This document shows positions 17,628 through 29,423 of a stretch of 64,000 nt of DNA, piece by piece. The stretch lies in NCBI RefSeq assembly GCF_003586305.1, contig NZ_KZ987400.1, positions 186,001 through 250,000 of the forward strand, written 5' to 3'. Each line of letters opens with the position of its first letter. Position 1 is the first letter of the stretch. The notes under the pieces were generated by a model, which was given only the letters and a program-made list of their open reading frames with translations, searched no databases and was not told the origin of the DNA. The translations under genes and the position numbers were made by a program. Source of the DNA: Cognatilysobacter tabacisoli. Lineage in GTDB: Bacteria; Pseudomonadota; Gammaproteobacteria; Xanthomonadales; Xanthomonadaceae.

Positions 17628-18986
17628 CTACTTGCCGATGCAGAAGCTGGCGAAGATGTGGCCGAGCAGGTCGTCGGCGCCGACGTGGCCGGTGATCGTG
17701 CCGAGCGCATCGTGCGCGCGGCGCAGCGCCTCGGCCGCGAGGTCGAGCGCGTCGTGGTCGAGCTGCGCGCGCGCCTCGGCCAGCAGCGCCGCCGTCGCGG
17801 CGAGCGCCTCGACGTGGCGCGCGCGCGCAGTGAACTCGCCGCTTCCTTCGGCGCCGACGTCCGCGTGCGCCAGCGCGTGCAGCCGTGCGTGCAGCGCGTC
17901 CAGTCCGGCACCGGTGCGCGCCGACACGTCGACACGGTCTGGCTCGGCGCCCGGCGTCGCGACGACCAGGTCGGACTTGTTGTGCACCCACAGCACCGTG
18001 GGCACGCCCGCGACCGCGTCGGCCACCGCGGCCCGGCCGGCCGCCGGATCGCGCGCGTCGACGATCGCGATGGCGAGGTCGGCGCGACCCAGTTCGGCCT
18101 GCGCGCGGCGCATGCCCTCGCGCTCGATCGCGTCGCCGCCGTCGCGCAGGCCGGCGGTGTCGACGAGCGTCAGCTCGACGCCGTCGATGCGCACCGTCTC
18201 GTGCAGCAGGTCGCGCGTGGTGCCGGCGATGTCGGTGACGATCGCGCGTTCGCGCCCGGCCAGCGCGTTGAGCAGCGAACTCTTGCCGGCGTTCGGCGGG
18301 CCGACCAGCACCGCATGCAGGCCGTCACGCAGGCGGCGGCCGCGCTCGGCGGCGTGCAGCAGCGCATCGAGGTCGCGCGTCGCGTCGTCGAGACGGACGC
18401 GCAGCTGCGCCCCGCCGAGGGTCTCGAGCGGCTCGTCGGCGAAATCGATCGCCGCCTCGACGTGGATACGGATCGCCAGCAGCGCGTCGGCGAGGGCGTC
18501 GACGCGATCGGAGAACGCGCCGTCGAGCGCGCGCCGCGCCGCCCGCGCCGCGCGCGCATCGCCGGCGGCGATCAAGTCGGCGATCGCCTCGGCCTGGGCG
18601 AGGTCGAGCTTGCCTTCGAGGAAGGCGCGCTCGCTGAACTCGCCGGGGCGCGCGCGGCGGGCGCCGAGTGCGACGCAGCGCGCGACCAGCGCCTGCAGCA
18701 CGGCCGGGCCGCCGTGCGCCTGCAGTTCGACCACGTCCTCGCCGGTGAAGCTGGCCGGCGCGGCGAAGTACAGCGCGATGCCGTCGTCGAGCGTGCCGCC
18801 GTCGCCGTCGCCGAAGCGCGCGTAGTGCGCGCGCCGCGAGGCGAGCGCACGCGCACACACGGCCTCGCCGATCGCGTGCGCGCGCGGGCCTGACAGCCGC
18901 ACGATGCCGACGCCGCCGGCGCCGGGCGCGGTGGCGATCGCGACGATCGTGTCGCGGTCGGGCGGCAGGGCATCGCGTTCGTTCAT
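17628..18986 (-). CDS. mnmE: tRNA uridine-5-carboxymethylaminomethyl modification GTPase MnmE
   Basis: A 452-aa GTPase that works with MnmG to modify U34 of certain tRNAs. The N-terminal tetrahydrofolate-binding domain begins [22 protein letters not shown]. The inserted G domain has G1 GPPNAGKSS (near 228), [10 protein letters not shown] (G3) and NKSD (G4). The C-terminus is the diagnostic FCIGK. Start ATG 18986 (MNERDALPP) gives normal family length. It is last in the leftward rpmH-rnpA-yidC-mnmE series, but a terminator hairpin separates it from yidC. Confidence 0.96.
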   Translation of the reverse strand: MNERDALPPDRDTIVAIATAPGAGGVGIVRLSGPRAHAIGEAVCARALASRRAHYARFGDGDGGTLDDGIALYFAAPASFTGEDVVELQAHGGPAVLQALVARCVALGARRARPGEFSERAFLEGKLDLAQAEAIADLIAAGDARAARAARRALDGAFSDRVDALADALLAIRIHVEAAIDFADEPLETLGGAQLRVRLDDATRDLDALLHAAERGRRLRDGLHAVLVGPPNAGKSSLLNALAGRERAIVTDIAGTTRDLLHETVRIDGVELTLVDTAGLRDGGDAIEREGMRRAQAELGRADLAIAIVDARDPAAGRAAVADAVAGVPTVLWVHNKSDLVVATPGAEPDRVDVSARTGAGLDALHARLHALAHADVGAEGSGEFTARARHVEALAATAALLAEARAQLDHDALDLAAEALRRAHDALGTITGHVGADDLLGHIFASFCIGK

Positions 18987-19033
18987 CGCCGCCAGTTTCT
19001 CACGCACGCAACGGCGCTTCCGCTGCCGCAACG

Positions 19034-19057
19034 AAAAAGCCCGCCGGGTGGCGGGCT
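19034..19057 (-). terminator. Rho-independent terminator between yidC and mnmE
   Basis: An 8-bp stem (AGCCCGCC/GGCGGGCT, 19038-19057) with a 4-nt loop. On the minus strand it is followed by TTTTT (19038-19034). A further GCAACGA/TCGTTGC pairing can extend the outer stem. It would separate the rpmH-rnpA-yidC transcript from mnmE. Confidence 0.75.
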
Positions 19058-19079
19058 CTTCGTTGCGTGCGCGATGCGG

Positions 19080-20765
19080 TCAGACCTTGACCGGCTCCTC
19101 GCTGTAGCGGCGGATCATCCACCACTGCTGCAGCAGGCCGATCGCGCCGTTGGTGACCCAGTACAGCACCAGGCCGGCCGGGAAGAACGCGAACATCACG
19201 CCGAACACCAGCGGCATGAACTGCAGCATCTTGGCCTGCATCGGGTCCATGCCGGTGGTCGGGTTGAGCTTCTGGGCAAACCACATCACCGCGATGTTGA
19301 GCACCGGCAGCACGAAGAACGGATCGCGCGCGGTCAGGTCCTGGATCCAGCCGATCCACGGCGCGTGGCGCAGTTCGACCGACTCCGACAGCATCCAGTA
19401 CAGCGCCAGGAACACCGGCATCTGCAGCAGGATCGGCAGGCAGCCGCCGACCGGGTTGATCTTCTCCTTCTTGTACAGCTCCATCATCGCCATCTGCAGC
19501 TTCTGGCGGTCGTCGCCGTAGCGCTCCTGCAGCTGCTTGATGCGCGGCTGGAACTTGCGCATCTTCGCCATCGACTTGTACTGCGCGGCCGACAGCGGGT
19601 ACAGCGCGATCTTCAGCAGCACCACGAGGCCGACGATCGCCCAGCCCCAGTTGCCCACGAGCGCGTGGATCTTCTCGAGCACCCAGAACAGCCAGCCGGC
19701 CAGCGTGGCGAACAGGTCGTAGCTGCTGAAGTCGACCGCGCGCTCGAGCCCCGGCACGTTCTCGGCCTCGATCTGCTTGACCAGCTTCGGCCCGACCCAC
19801 AGGCGCGCCTGGGTCGTCGCCTGGGTGCCCGGCGCGACGGTGAACGCCGGGCCGCGGGCCTCGATCGTGTAGCGGCCGTCGGCCTGGCGCAGGGTGAACA
19901 GCGCGGCCTGGTCGGCCTGCGGGATCCAGCTGGCGAAGAAGTGGTGCTGCAGCATGCCGATCCAGCCGCCGGTGACCTGCTGGTCGAGCGGGCCGTCGTC
20001 GACGAAGTCGTCGTACGGACGCTTGGCGTACTTCTCCTCGCTGCTGAACCACGCCGCGCCCTGAAAGCTGTACTGCTCGGCGCTCATCGGGCCGCCGCTG
20101 ACCAGCGCGCGCGGCACGCGCGTCAGCTCGCGGCTGACGTACGCCGACCACGGCGCGGCGCCGCGGTTGACGACCTCGTCGCGCACGTCGACCACGTACT
20201 GGCCGCGGCGGAAGGTGTAGGTGCGGCGGACGGTGACGCCGTCGGCGCCGGTCCACGTGAACGGCACGCTCAGCTCGTTGGCGCCTGCGGCCAGCGCCAC
20301 GGTGCCGGCCACGCCGTCGGGCTGGAACGCACCGGCGCCGGGGGCGGCGACGCCCTGCCCGACCCAGCCGCTGCGGGCCACGAAGTAGTTGGCGGGGTCC
20401 TGGGCGAGCAGGCGCACCGGGGGGCTATTCGGATCGCGGGTGCTCGGGTAGCCCAGCAGGTCGGCCTCGCGCAGCTCGCCGCCGTCGAGCACGACGCGCA
20501 GGACGTCGGTGGTCACGGTGACCGGCGCGGCGGCCGCCGGCGTCGGCGACAGGCCGGGGGTGGCGGGCGTCGCCGACGGCACGCCGGCCGCGGGTACGCC
20601 GCTGGCGAGCGGGACGCCTGCGCTGCCAGGGGCCGCGGGCCCCGGCGTGACGGCGGACGCAACGGCCGGTGCGCGCGCGGCGACCTGCTCCTTGTTCCAT
20701 TCCATCCACAGGAAGGTCGCCACCATCAGCCAGGCGATGAGCAGGAGGGCACGGGTCTGGTTCAT
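19080..20765 (-). CDS. yidC: Membrane protein insertase YidC
   Basis: A 561-aa YidC of the Gram-negative type. It has an N-terminal TM helix (ALLLIAWLMVATFLW, 6-20), an Ala/Pro/Gly linker, a large periplasmic beta-domain (about 80-345) and the conserved C-terminal insertase core with five TM helices (WGWAIVGLVVLLKIALYPLS, then the YKSMAKMRKFQPRIKQLQ coiled hairpin, MPVFLALYWMLSESVELRHAP and the final WVTNGAIGLLQQW). It inserts inner-membrane proteins with or without SecYEG. The start lies 45 bp after rnpA. No yidD gene lies in that gap. Confidence 0.97.
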   Translation of the reverse strand: MNQTRALLLIAWLMVATFLWMEWNKEQVAARAPAVASAVTPGPAAPGSAGVPLASGVPAAGVPSATPATPGLSPTPAAAAPVTVTTDVLRVVLDGGELREADLLGYPSTRDPNSPPVRLLAQDPANYFVARSGWVGQGVAAPGAGAFQPDGVAGTVALAAGANELSVPFTWTGADGVTVRRTYTFRRGQYVVDVRDEVVNRGAAPWSAYVSRELTRVPRALVSGGPMSAEQYSFQGAAWFSSEEKYAKRPYDDFVDDGPLDQQVTGGWIGMLQHHFFASWIPQADQAALFTLRQADGRYTIEARGPAFTVAPGTQATTQARLWVGPKLVKQIEAENVPGLERAVDFSSYDLFATLAGWLFWVLEKIHALVGNWGWAIVGLVVLLKIALYPLSAAQYKSMAKMRKFQPRIKQLQERYGDDRQKLQMAMMELYKKEKINPVGGCLPILLQMPVFLALYWMLSESVELRHAPWIGWIQDLTARDPFFVLPVLNIAVMWFAQKLNPTTGMDPMQAKMLQFMPLVFGVMFAFFPAGLVLYWVTNGAIGLLQQWWMIRRYSEEPVKV

Positions 20766-20810
20766 GGGCGGCAGGCGGGCTCGGCCGACGCGGGGGGTCG
20801 GCGCACAGGA

Positions 20811-21236
20811 TCAGTGGGATGGGGGCGAGGCGCCCGGCGGGCAATCGCCGTCCGGGCGATCGGCGGGCATTGTGCCGGCGGGCGTCGGCAGCGGCAACGC
20901 GCCGGCGCGGCGCAGCAGCTGGTCGAACGCGTCGCGCAGCTGCGCCGGCGTGCGGCGGGCGGCCTCGGGCCGAGCCACGAGCACGTAGTCGCCCGGCGCG
21001 AGCCGGTCGCGGCAGTGCCGGAAGTGATCGCGCAGGATCCGCTTGATGCGGTTGCGTCCGACGGCGTGCGGATCGACCTTGCGCGAGACCGCCAGCCCGA
21101 GCCGCGCCGGTGCCTGCCCGAGCTGGAAATGCAGCGCGAGCACGGGCAGCGCCACGCGCCGTCCATGCTCGAAGATGCGGTCGAAGTCGGATTTCTCTCG
21201 CACCCGCGCGGTGCGCGGGAAGCGGAAGCTGACCAT
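20811..21236 (-). CDS. rnpA: Ribonuclease P protein component
   Basis: A 141-aa RNase P protein subunit. The conserved block RLGLAVSRKVDPHAVGRNRIKRILRDHFR is the RNA-binding RNR signature (only the first part is needed for recognition: SRKV..AVGRNRIKR), preceded by FPRTARVREKSDFDRIFEHG. It binds the RnpB RNA to mature tRNA 5' ends. ATG 21236 (MVSFRFPR) gives family length; the upstream in-frame extension is not homologous. The Pro/Asp-rich tail after about 120 is an organism-specific extension. Located between rpmH and yidC, as in most bacteria. Confidence 0.95.
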   Translation of the reverse strand: MVSFRFPRTARVREKSDFDRIFEHGRRVALPVLALHFQLGQAPARLGLAVSRKVDPHAVGRNRIKRILRDHFRHCRDRLAPGDYVLVARPEAARRTPAQLRDAFDQLLRRAGALPLPTPAGTMPADRPDGDCPPGASPPSH

Positions 21237-21309
21237 CGGTGGTGCGGGGCGGGCCGGACGAACGCCGGCGGGCGCCGAACGGCCGCCGGCGGCGGCCGCG
21301 GTCAACTGC

Positions 21310-21450
21310 TTAGGCGCAGAGACGCTTGCGACCCTTGGCGCGGCGACGCGCCAGGATCTTGCGGCCGTCGGCCGTCGCCATGCGGGCACGGAAGCCGTGG
21401 TCGCGCTTGCGCTTGAGGTTGCTGGGCTGGTAGGTGCGCTTGGTGGCCAT
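21310..21450 (-). CDS. rpmH: 50S ribosomal protein L34
   Basis: A 46-aa ribosomal protein with the invariant [20 protein letters not shown] start and the Lys/Arg-rich helix [17 protein letters not shown]. It is part of the large subunit and the first gene of the leftward rpmH-rnpA-yidC group. ATG 21450 is the only start consistent with the family. Confidence 0.97.
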   Translation of the reverse strand: MATKRTYQPSNLKRKRDHGFRARMATADGRKILARRRAKGRKRLCA

Positions 21451-21657
21451 GGCGGCGTCTGCGTTTACGGCGGAAAAGACCGCGGAGTCTAGCGAGCCCG
21501 GCGGGGTCGGGTCAACCCGACCGCGGCCGAGGGGCAAGCGGGGCGTCGTCCGCCGGGGCGCAGACGGGTCTGCCGGCGGTGCCGCCACGCGATGGCCGAT
21601 GCCCGTCGCGGCTTGGTCCGCGCAGGCCGCGCGCTGTGGACTACCGGTCGGACGGCC

Positions 21658-21666
21658 TGTGGACAA
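21658..21666 (-). promoter_or_regulatory. DnaA box upstream of dnaA
   Basis: TTGTCCACA on the minus strand (consensus TTATCCACA, one transition). It precedes the presumed dnaA promoter. Confidence 0.6.
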
Positions 21667-21731
21667 GTCCTGTTCGGTCCTCCGGTGCGGTGGTAGTCTG
21701 CCCCCCTCCACCCGCCACGACCTGGCCATGT

Positions 21732-21769
21732 CCGCCGCGATGCGTGCATCGCGCGGCGGGCCGCTTTTT
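21732..21769 (+). terminator. Terminator-like hairpin in the dnaA leader (candidate attenuator)
   Basis: CCGCCGCGATG (21732-21742) pairs with CATCGCG-CGGCGG (21747-21759; a two-base bulge), with loop CGTG. It is followed by GGCCGC and a T5 run (21765-21769). The gene to the left is on the other strand, so this hairpin cannot end it. It lies 51-89 bp before the dnaA ATG. Confidence 0.5.
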
Positions 21770-21820
21770 CGTCCGCCGTCGCCGGCCGGACGCATCGAAC
21801 AAGAAGAACCCGCCCGACCC

Positions 21821-23170
21821 ATGGATGCCTGGCCCCGCTGCCTCGAACGCCTTGAAGCCGAACTGCCGGCCGAGGACGTCCACACCTGGCTGAAGCCGCT
21901 GCAGGCCACCCGCCGCGACGACGCCACCGTGCTGTACGCGCCCAATGCGTTTGTCGTCGAGCACGTGCGCGAGCGCTACCTGGCGCGGATCCGCGAGCTG
22001 CTCGTGCACTTCGCCGGCAGCGGCGAGGTGAGCCTGGAGATCGGGTCGATGCCGCGCGCGGCCGCGCCGCCGCGGGAGTTCGAGCCGGTCGCGTCCGCGA
22101 ACCCGGCCCCGGCGATCCCGCGCGCCCCGGCCTCGAACGTCCCGTTCAACGGCAACCTCGACAGCCACTACAGCTTCGACAACTTCGTCGAGGGCCGCAG
22201 CAACCAGCTCGGCCGCGCCGCGGCCTGGCAGGCCGCGCAGAAGCCCGGCGACCGCGCCCACAACCCGCTGCTGCTGTACGGCGGCACCGGGCTGGGCAAG
22301 ACCCACCTGATGTTCGCCGCCGGCAACGAGATGCGCCGGATCAACCCCGGCGCGCGCGTCCTGTACCTGCGCAGCAACGAGTTCTACAACGCGTTCTTCC
22401 GCTCGCTGCAGGAAAAGACCGCCGACCAGTTCAAGCGGCAGTTCCAGCAGATCGACGCGCTGCTGATCGACGACATCCAGTTCTTCGCCGGCAAGGACCG
22501 CACGCAGGAGGAGTTCTTCCACACCTTCAACGCGCTGTTCGACGGCAAGCAGCAGATCATCCTGACCTGCGACCGCTACCCGCGCGAGGTCGAAGGCCTC
22601 GAGCCGCGGCTGAAGTCGCGGCTGGGCTGGGGCCTGTCGGTGGCGATCGATCCGCCCGACTTCGAGACGCGCGCGCAGATCGTGCTGTCGAAGGCCCGCG
22701 AGCGCGGCGCGCAGATCCCCGAGGAAGTCGCCTTCCTGATGGCCAAGAAGATGCGCAGCAACGTGCGCGACCTCGAGGGGGCGCTGAACACGCTGGCCGC
22801 GCGGGCCAACTTCACCGGCCGCCCGATCACCGTCGAGTTCGCCCAGGAGACCCTGCGCGACCTGCTGCGCGCGCAGCAGCAGGCGATCGGCATTCCCAAC
22901 ATCCAGAAGACCGTGGCCGACTACTACGGCCTGCAGATGAAGGACCTCCTGTCCAAGCGCCGCACCCGCTCGCTGGCGCGCCCGCGCCAGGTCGCGATGG
23001 CGCTGACCAAGGAGCTGACCGAGCACTCGCTGCCGGAGATCGGCGACGCCTTCGCCGGCCGCGACCACACCACCGTCCTGCACGCCTGCCGCCAGATCCG
23101 CACGCTGATGGAGACCGATGGCAAGCTGCGCGAGGACTGGGACAAATTGATCCGTAAACTCAGCGAGTAA
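21821..23170 (+). CDS. dnaA: Chromosomal replication initiator DnaA
   Basis: A 449-aa AAA+ initiator. Domain I is [16 protein letters not shown]..., a short Pro/Ala linker (about 85-110) follows, then domain III with [14 protein letters not shown], Walker [11 protein letters not shown] (near 153), Walker [10 protein letters not shown] and sensor [10 protein letters not shown]. Domain IV has the DnaA signature [12 protein letters not shown] (near 413) for box binding. The C-terminus (KLIRKLSE) is normal. ATG 21821 gives family length. It binds DnaA boxes in the adjacent dnaA-dnaN gap to open the origin. Co-directional with dnaN, recF and gyrB. Confidence 0.98.
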   Translation: MDAWPRCLERLEAELPAEDVHTWLKPLQATRRDDATVLYAPNAFVVEHVRERYLARIRELLVHFAGSGEVSLEIGSMPRAAAPPREFEPVASANPAPAIPRAPASNVPFNGNLDSHYSFDNFVEGRSNQLGRAAAWQAAQKPGDRAHNPLLLYGGTGLGKTHLMFAAGNEMRRINPGARVLYLRSNEFYNAFFRSLQEKTADQFKRQFQQIDALLIDDIQFFAGKDRTQEEFFHTFNALFDGKQQIILTCDRYPREVEGLEPRLKSRLGWGLSVAIDPPDFETRAQIVLSKARERGAQIPEEVAFLMAKKMRSNVRDLEGALNTLAARANFTGRPITVEFAQETLRDLLRAQQQAIGIPNIQKTVADYYGLQMKDLLSKRRTRSLARPRQVAMALTKELTEHSLPEIGDAFAGRDHTTVLHACRQIRTLMETDGKLREDWDKLIRKLSE

Positions 23171-23434
23171 CGTGCGCTGTCCACAGGCCCCCACCGACAA
23201 CCGGTGGGCGCCGGGCGCACAAGCTGTGGACAGTTCGGCGACGCGGGGGCTGCGGTAAAGTTGTCCACAGCTTGTCCGGGATCTGCCGGGGCGGTTGTAC
23301 CGGGGTTTGCACGGCAATAAAAACGTTAATAATCAAAAGCTTGAGCGAGTTTTCCCGGGTTTTTCGGCCCTCCACCGCCACAAAGCTTTTGATTTATTCC
23401 ACATCTTGAAGCATAGGGAAGGGGACCGGTTCGC
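23171..23434. other. Putative replication origin (oriC), dnaA-dnaN gap
   Basis: The 264-bp gap holds three DnaA-box matches: CTGTCCACA (23177-23185), TGTGGACAG (23225-23233, reverse) and TTGTCCACA (23261-23269). A locally AT-rich stretch follows (AATAAAAACGTTAATAATC, 23315-23333), suited to duplex unwinding in an otherwise GC-rich window. A degenerate TATTCCACA is at 23395-23403. Gene orientation switches around dnaA, and parS sites lie nearby. The box sequences are seen; origin function is inferred. Confidence 0.75.
23331..23394. repeat. 12-bp perfect inverted repeat flanking 40 bp before dnaN
   Basis: AATCAAAAGCTT (23331-23342) and its exact reverse complement AAGCTTTTGATT (23383-23394) flank a 40-bp spacer. 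The first arm lies at the edge of the AT-rich segment. The second arm overlaps a possible dnaN -35 (TTGATT 23389-23394, followed 17 bp later by CATAGG). It could be an operator or an origin-protein site. Confidence 0.55.
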
Positions 23435-24535
23435 ATGCGTTTCAGCCTCCAACGCGAAGTCTTTCTGAAGCCGCTCGGGCAAGTCGTCAATGTCGTCGAA
23501 CGCCGCCAGACGCTGCCGGTGCTGGCCAACCTGCTGGTGCAGGTCCAAGGCGGGCAGCTGTCGCTGACCGGCACCGACCTCGAGGTCGAGATGATCTCGC
23601 GGGTCGCCGTCGACGACGCCCAGGACGGCGAAACCACGATCCCGGCGCGCAAGCTGTTCGAGATCGTTCGCGCCCTGCCCGACGGCAGCAAGGTGACCGT
23701 GTCGCAGACGGCCGAGAAGGTCACCGTCCAGGCCGGTCGCTCGCGCTTCACGCTGGCCAGCCTGCCGGCGAACGACTTCCCGTCGATCGACGAGGTCGAA
23801 GCCACCGAGCGCGTGCGCGTGCCCGAGTCGGCGCTGAAGGAGCTGATCGAACGCACCGCGTTCGCGATGGCCCAGCAGGACGTGCGCTACTACCTCAACG
23901 GCCTGCTGTTCGACCTGCGCGAGTCGAGCCTCCGCTGCGTGGCGACCGACGGTCACCGGCTGGCCCTGTGCGAAGCCGCGTACGAAGGCAGCGCCCAGAC
24001 CAAGCGCCAGATCATCGTGCCGCGCAAGGGCGTGCAGGAGCTGCAGCGCCTGCTCGAGGGCGGCGACCGCGAGCTCGAGCTCGAGATGGGCCGCGGCCAC
24101 CTTCGGGTCAAGCGCGACGATGTCACCTTCACCAGCAAGCTGATCGACGGGCGCTTCCCGGACTACGAGGCGGTGATTCCGATCGGCGCCGACCGCGAGG
24201 TCAAGATCGACCGCGAGACGCTGCGCGCCTCGCTGCAGCGCGCCGCGATCCTGTCGAACGAGAAGTACCGCGGCGTGCGCGTCGAGGTGTCGCCGGGCCA
24301 GCTGAGGATCAGCGCGCACAATCCGGAGCAGGAAGAGGCGCAGGAAGAGGTCGAGGCCGACACCAAGGTCGACGACCTGGCGATCGGCTTCAACGTGAAC
24401 TATCTGCTCGACGCGCTCAGCGCGCTGAAGGAGGAGCACGTGATAATTGCCCTGCGCGACGCGAACTCGTCGGCGCTGGTCCGCGAGGCGTCGAGCGACC
24501 GCTGCCGGCACGTGGTGATGCCGCTTCGGCTTTGA
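23435..24535 (+). CDS. dnaN: DNA polymerase III beta sliding clamp
   Basis: A 366-aa clamp subunit of normal length with the three topologically similar clamp domains. The N-terminus is MRFSLQREVFLKPLGQVVNVVERRQTLP-type, with TGTDLEVEM, the DVRYYLNGLLFDL block of domain II and the C-terminal VREASSDRCRHVVMPLRL, which ends in the conserved MP-L-R motif near the partner-binding pocket. It forms a ring dimer on DNA and tethers polymerase III. AGGGGA lies about 9 nt before ATG 23435. A hairpin terminator follows 55 bp after the stop. Confidence 0.98.
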   Translation: MRFSLQREVFLKPLGQVVNVVERRQTLPVLANLLVQVQGGQLSLTGTDLEVEMISRVAVDDAQDGETTIPARKLFEIVRALPDGSKVTVSQTAEKVTVQAGRSRFTLASLPANDFPSIDEVEATERVRVPESALKELIERTAFAMAQQDVRYYLNGLLFDLRESSLRCVATDGHRLALCEAAYEGSAQTKRQIIVPRKGVQELQRLLEGGDRELELEMGRGHLRVKRDDVTFTSKLIDGRFPDYEAVIPIGADREVKIDRETLRASLQRAAILSNEKYRGVRVEVSPGQLRISAHNPEQEEAQEEVEADTKVDDLAIGFNVNYLLDALSALKEEHVIIALRDANSSALVREASSDRCRHVVMPLRL

Positions 24536-24559
24536 CCGGCGGGCTGCACCACACGGCGC

Positions 24560-24575
24560 TGTTCCACGTGGAACA
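24560..24575. promoter_or_regulatory. parS centromere-like site 1 (dnaN-recF gap)
   Basis: TGTTCCACGTGGAACA is a perfect 16-bp palindrome matching the ParB-binding parS consensus (TGTTNCACGTGNAACA). It lies 25 bp after dnaN. Confidence 0.85.
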
Positions 24576-24590
24576 GTAGCGGTTTTCTTC

Positions 24591-24617
24591 AACACGCCCG
24601 GTCCGACCGGGCGTGTT
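24591..24617 (+). terminator. Hairpin terminator between dnaN and recF
   Basis: A perfect 12-bp stem (AACACGCCCGGT/ACCGGGCGTGTT) with a CCG loop follows TTTTCTTC and precedes CGTTT. It lies 15 bp before the recF ATG, so recF is probably read at reduced level or from its own promoter. Confidence 0.7.
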
Positions 24618-24631
24618 CGTTTCCGGACCCC

Positions 24632-28346
<3,715 letters not shown>

Positions 28347-28513
28347 TCGCAGCCCTGCCCCGCGCGCGGTCCACGCAGCTCCGGCTGGCGCGTGTGGGGT
28401 GACCCGCGCGCGCATGAACGGGACGGAACCGCGGCCGCAGGCGCGATGTTCAGATTGACGGCCCGTTGATCGGGCGGCCGCTACAACCGGTCCACTCGCC
28501 TTTGGGAACGACC

Positions 28514-29320
28514 ATGAAAGCCCTCCTCCTCGCCACGGCCATCGCGGCCGCCGTTGTCGCTTGCGCCACGACCACTTCCCCGACCGGCCGACGCCAGTAC
28601 GTCGGTGCCGTATCGCAGCAGCAGCTCAACCAGCTCGGTGCCCAGGCCTTCGCCGAGGCGAAGGCGAAGACGCCGCAGAGCAGCGACGCGCGTCAGACCG
28701 GCTACGTGCGCTGCGTCGTCAATGCCGTCGTCGCGCAGCTGCCGCCCGCCCAGCGCAGCGTCGGCTGGGAGACGGCCCTGTTCGTCGACCAGCAGCCCAA
28801 CGCGTTCGCCCTGCCCGGCGGCAAGGTCGGCATCTACACCGGCATCTTCCGCGTCGCGCAGAACCAGGACCAGCTGGCGACCGTGATCGCCCATGAGATC
28901 GGCCACGTCGTGTCGAACCACCACGACGAGCGCATCACCCGCCAGCTGGGCGCGCAGACCGCGCTCGGCATCGGCGGCGCGCTGCTCGGTTCGCGGGTCG
29001 GCGCCGGCGCCGCGCAGACGGCCGGCCAGCTCGGCGGCGCGCTGCTGCAGAGCACCTTCCTCCTGCCGGGTTCGCGGCAGCAGGAAAGCGAAGCCGACGT
29101 GGTCGGCCAGCGCCTGATGGCCGAGGCCGGCTTCAATCCCGAGCAGTCCGTGGCGCTGTGGCAGAACATGATCGCCGCGAGCGGTTCGCGCGCGCCCGAG
29201 TGGCTGTCGACCCACCCGGACCCCCGCGCCCGGATCGCGGAACTGCAGGCCCGTGCCGCCGGTCTGATGCCGGTGTACCAGCAGGCGCGCGCCGCCGGCC
29301 GCCGTCCTGCCTGCGGGTGA
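28514..29320 (+). CDS. M48-family metalloprotease lipoprotein
   Basis: A 268-aa zinc protease (LoiP/YggG-like). The N-terminus MKALLLATAIAAAVVAC has a lipobox Cys at 17. The catalytic HEIGH (about 126-130) is followed by the third zinc ligand in QQESEADVVG (about 193-199). TSPTGRRQYVG and ALPGGKVGIYTGIF are common to the family. It probably acts at the outer membrane in protein quality control. It is the first gene right of gyrB, after a 167-bp gap without a clear terminator. Confidence 0.88.
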   Translation: MKALLLATAIAAAVVACATTTSPTGRRQYVGAVSQQQLNQLGAQAFAEAKAKTPQSSDARQTGYVRCVVNAVVAQLPPAQRSVGWETALFVDQQPNAFALPGGKVGIYTGIFRVAQNQDQLATVIAHEIGHVVSNHHDERITRQLGAQTALGIGGALLGSRVGAGAAQTAGQLGGALLQSTFLLPGSRQQESEADVVGQRLMAEAGFNPEQSVALWQNMIAASGSRAPEWLSTHPDPRARIAELQARAAGLMPVYQQARAAGRRPACG

Positions 29321-29423
29321 ACGGCGCCACGCAACCCCGTTCCCGGCGGCGGCGCGTTTCTGTTAGCGTGACCGCCCCCCGGGCCCGACGTGTCGTGCAG
29401 GCCCACGATCCAAGGTGAAACCG

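Larger units (their letters stand above)
21451..21820. promoter_or_regulatory. Divergent rpmH/dnaA control region (370 bp, no gene)
   Basis: This gene-free region separates leftward rpmH from rightward dnaA. It contains a DnaA-box-like TGTGGACAA (21658-21666; TTGTCCACA on the other strand), a weaker TGTGGACTA (21635-21643), a -10-like TAGTCT (21694-21699) and a terminator-like hairpin before dnaA. DnaA boxes here are consistent with autoregulation of dnaA or a second origin module; both are inferred. Confidence 0.55.

Noticed and set aside
23395-23403. TATTCCACA as a fourth DnaA box
   Set aside because: Two mismatches to TTATCCACA at informative positions; noted only as degenerate in the oriC entry.
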